NCBI GenBank assembly: GCA_000283575.1
Contig: AP012044.1
Span: forward strand, 3,286,001 to 3,350,000
Reading direction: 5' to 3'
DNA: 64,000 nt
Source: Oscillibacter valericigenes Sjm18-20
GTDB lineage: Bacteria; Bacillota; Clostridia; Oscillospirales; Oscillospiraceae
Each line of letters begins with the position of its first letter. Position 1 is the first letter of the stretch. The position numbers were made by a program, and so were the translations under genes. Positions 62,678 through 64,000 of the stretch are shown here, piece after piece. Below the pieces are notes generated by a model. The model was not told where the DNA came from and made no database searches. It saw only the letters and a program-made list of their open reading frames with translations.

Positions 62678-64000
62678 TTACTTTGCGTTGTGGGATTTGG
62701 AGTGGCTGGGGGCCACATAGCGCCCATTTTCCTTGCGGACCAGTTTGCCGTCTCGAACCAGACCATTGGGGCTATAAATATCGTTGATGTTCCAGCAGCC
62801 GGGAGTGGGTACGACGATGTTCTCCATGGGGGCCTCCACCAGGAAGGGCCTGCCGGCTTTGTTGGCGGCCAGAGCCTGCTCCAAAGCTCCCTTGAACTCG
62901 TCAGCGGTGCTGACACATATGGCCTCTACGCCGTAAGCCTTGGCCACGTCTGCCCAGCGGGGGCTGTAAGCCTTTCCGTCGGGAGTTTGAAACACAGTTC
63001 CAAACTTAGTCTTATAGTTGGCATTCTCCAATCCGGCGATCGTGCCGAAAGCGGAGTTATTCATTATCACCCAAGTACAGGCAATCCCCTGCTCCACGGC
63101 TGTAGCCAGACACGTGGGATTGACGCCGAATCCACCGTCTCCGGTAAGTGTCAGGCAGAAGCGGTCGGGAGCTGCCAGCTTACCGCCCAGAACGGCAGAA
63201 GCACCAAAACCCATAGTAGCCAGACCAGAGGAGTGGTGGATGCTGCCGGGAACGGTGATGTCAAACTGTTGTGCCACGCCGTTTTTGTTCCAGCCCACAT
63301 CGGTAAAGATGATGCTGTCCTCGGGAAACACCGCCTTGACGTCCTTCAGGATACGCTGCGGAGTCATGGGAAAACGGCTGTCGTTGGAGATGGCCTCATT
63401 GGATTTCTTAAATGCAGCCTTTGCATCAGCGATCTTTTTCCGCAGCTCTGGGTGGCTCTTGCCTTGGGGGCAAAGCTTTTTGACCGCCTCCAGGATTTGG
63501 GACAGGCCCAGCTTCAAATCGCCCACCGCGCCGATCTCCACGGGATAATTGCGGCCAATTTCAGAGGGATCAATGTCGATCTGGAGGAAAGAGGTCTTGT
63601 CGGGATCGAAGGTAACGCCTTGATACCAGCTGGAGCTGTCCGCTTCGGCAAAGCGGGTGCCCAAGCCCAAAATCACATCGGCATTGACTGTGAGAGTGTG
63701 GGTGAATTCCATCCCCCAGAAGCCGGTCTGGCCGATCATCAGGGGGTGACGGTCGGACAGACAGCCCTGTCCCATCAGAGTACGGGAGACGGGGATGTCC
63801 AAGAACTCGGCCAGAGCGGCCAACTCGTCAGAAGCCTGGGCAAGCAGAATGCCGCCGCCTGCATGAAGAACCGGGTTCTTCGCCTCAACCAGCTTGGCGG
63901 CAATAGCCTTGGCAGCAGCCGGGTCCAGAGCGGGCCGCATGGTGATGTGGCTATCCTTGTAGGTTCTGGGCCACAGATCATCATCGATTTCCCGTGAAAA
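62678..64000 (-). CDS. Thiamine pyrophosphate-dependent enzyme (acetolactate synthase-like), partial
   Basis: The reading frame is open to the window edge, so the N-terminal part with the TPP-activating Glu is missing; about 440 residues are seen. The middle domain begins RPALDPAAAKAIAAKLVEAK with GGGILLAQASDELAALA. The TPP-binding domain shows SSGLATMGFGASAVLGGKL and the motif LTGDGGFGVNPTCLATAVEQ ending in NNSAF. Related enzymes include acetolactate synthase, glyoxylate carboligase, oxoacid decarboxylases and sulfoacetaldehyde acetyltransferase. Upstream of an acylating aldehyde dehydrogenase, an oxoacid decarboxylase giving an aldehyde is a sensible guess, unproved. The apparent ATG at 63940 is internal. 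Confidence 0.85.
   Translation of the reverse strand, partial: FSREIDDDLWPRTYKDSHITMRPALDPAAAKAIAAKLVEAKNPVLHAGGGILLAQASDELAALAEFLDIPVSRTLMGQGCLSDRHPLMIGQTGFWGMEFTHTLTVNADVILGLGTRFAEADSSSWYQGVTFDPDKTSFLQIDIDPSEIGRNYPVEIGAVGDLKLGLSQILEAVKKLCPQGKSHPELRKKIADAKAAFKKSNEAISNDSRFPMTPQRILKDVKAVFPEDSIIFTDVGWNKNGVAQQFDITVPGSIHHSSGLATMGFGASAVLGGKLAAPDRFCLTLTGDGGFGVNPTCLATAVEQGIACTWVIMNNSAFGTIAGLENANYKTKFGTVFQTPDGKAYSPRWADVAKAYGVEAICVSTADEFKGALEQALAANKAGRPFLVEAPMENIVVPTPGCWNINDIYSPNGLVRDGKLVRKENGRYVAPSHSKSHNAK

Noticed and set aside
62660-63997. 445-codon plus-strand frame opposite the TPP enzyme
   Set aside because: Antisense shadow with no motif.
1-64000. CRISPR arrays, complete rRNA or complete tRNA genes
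   Set aside because: No regularly spaced short repeats were seen, and the only RNA-gene-like pieces are the tRNA-Val 3' half and a doubtful 23S fragment.

Overview
The window looks like a chromosomal stretch from an anaerobic Firmicute of the class Clostridia, most like a gut Oscillospiraceae relative. The signs are moderately GC-rich core genes with AGGAGG ribosome sites, a compact L7Ae-S12-S7-EF-G-EF-Tu operon, pyruvate:ferredoxin oxidoreductase, radical-type 4-hydroxybutyryl-CoA dehydratase, SLH-domain surface proteins and many Firmicute-type insertion sequences. The assignment is inference from gene content; no 16S gene is present.

Layout. 0-7 kb: cytidylate-kinase-like protein, GNAT acetyltransferase, a DUF4230 membrane protein, an orphan 1301-residue hybrid sensor kinase and a hemolysin III protein. 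7-11.7 kb: a purine-catabolism pair (ssnA, ygfK) behind a good promoter and a structured leader whose pseudoknot would exclude a terminator, so it reads as a riboswitch of a class I cannot name. 12-16.8 kb: the str operon on the minus strand with its own promoter. 16.8-38 kb: an accessory zone dense in whole and decayed mobile elements (IS1182, IS110, IS3, three copies of an IS91-like unit carrying a tyrosine recombinase). It holds islands of cargo: MerR/GyrI-type regulator, BtrH-like protein, DegV, a broken BlaI/M56 pair, and a secreted GH18 glycosidase with SLH domains. A 3'-half tRNA-Val(CAC) at 36.3 kb looks like a former attachment site. 38-46.3 kb: a minus-strand fermentation operon (nifJ, abfD-type dehydratase, Na+/alanine-type symporter, aminotransferase) with an inverted repeat over its promoter and a GntR-family regulator nearby. 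46.3-51.2 kb: a second graveyard of IS256, IS3 and IS21 relics. 51.2-58.4 kb: a minus-strand cluster of a TIM-barrel isomerase/dehydratase, LysR regulator, tripartite TctCBA transporter, shikimate/quinate dehydrogenase and type I dehydroquinase. 58.8-64 kb: MoxR ATPase plus VWA protein, a CoA-acylating aldehyde dehydrogenase and a TPP enzyme cut by the window edge.

How the genes work together. The 51-58 kb cluster reads best as uptake and breakdown of quinate or shikimate (import, oxidation, dehydration, possibly on to protocatechuate), not as aromatic biosynthesis. The 38-46 kb operon joins amino-acid uptake and transamination to a 4-hydroxybutyryl-CoA step and ferredoxin-linked oxoacid oxidation. 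The 61-64 kb pair would decarboxylate or ligate an oxoacid and turn the aldehyde into an acyl-CoA. The most interesting single object is the leader RNA at 7061-7164; second are the quinate-like cluster and the structured leader of the truncated IS110 element.
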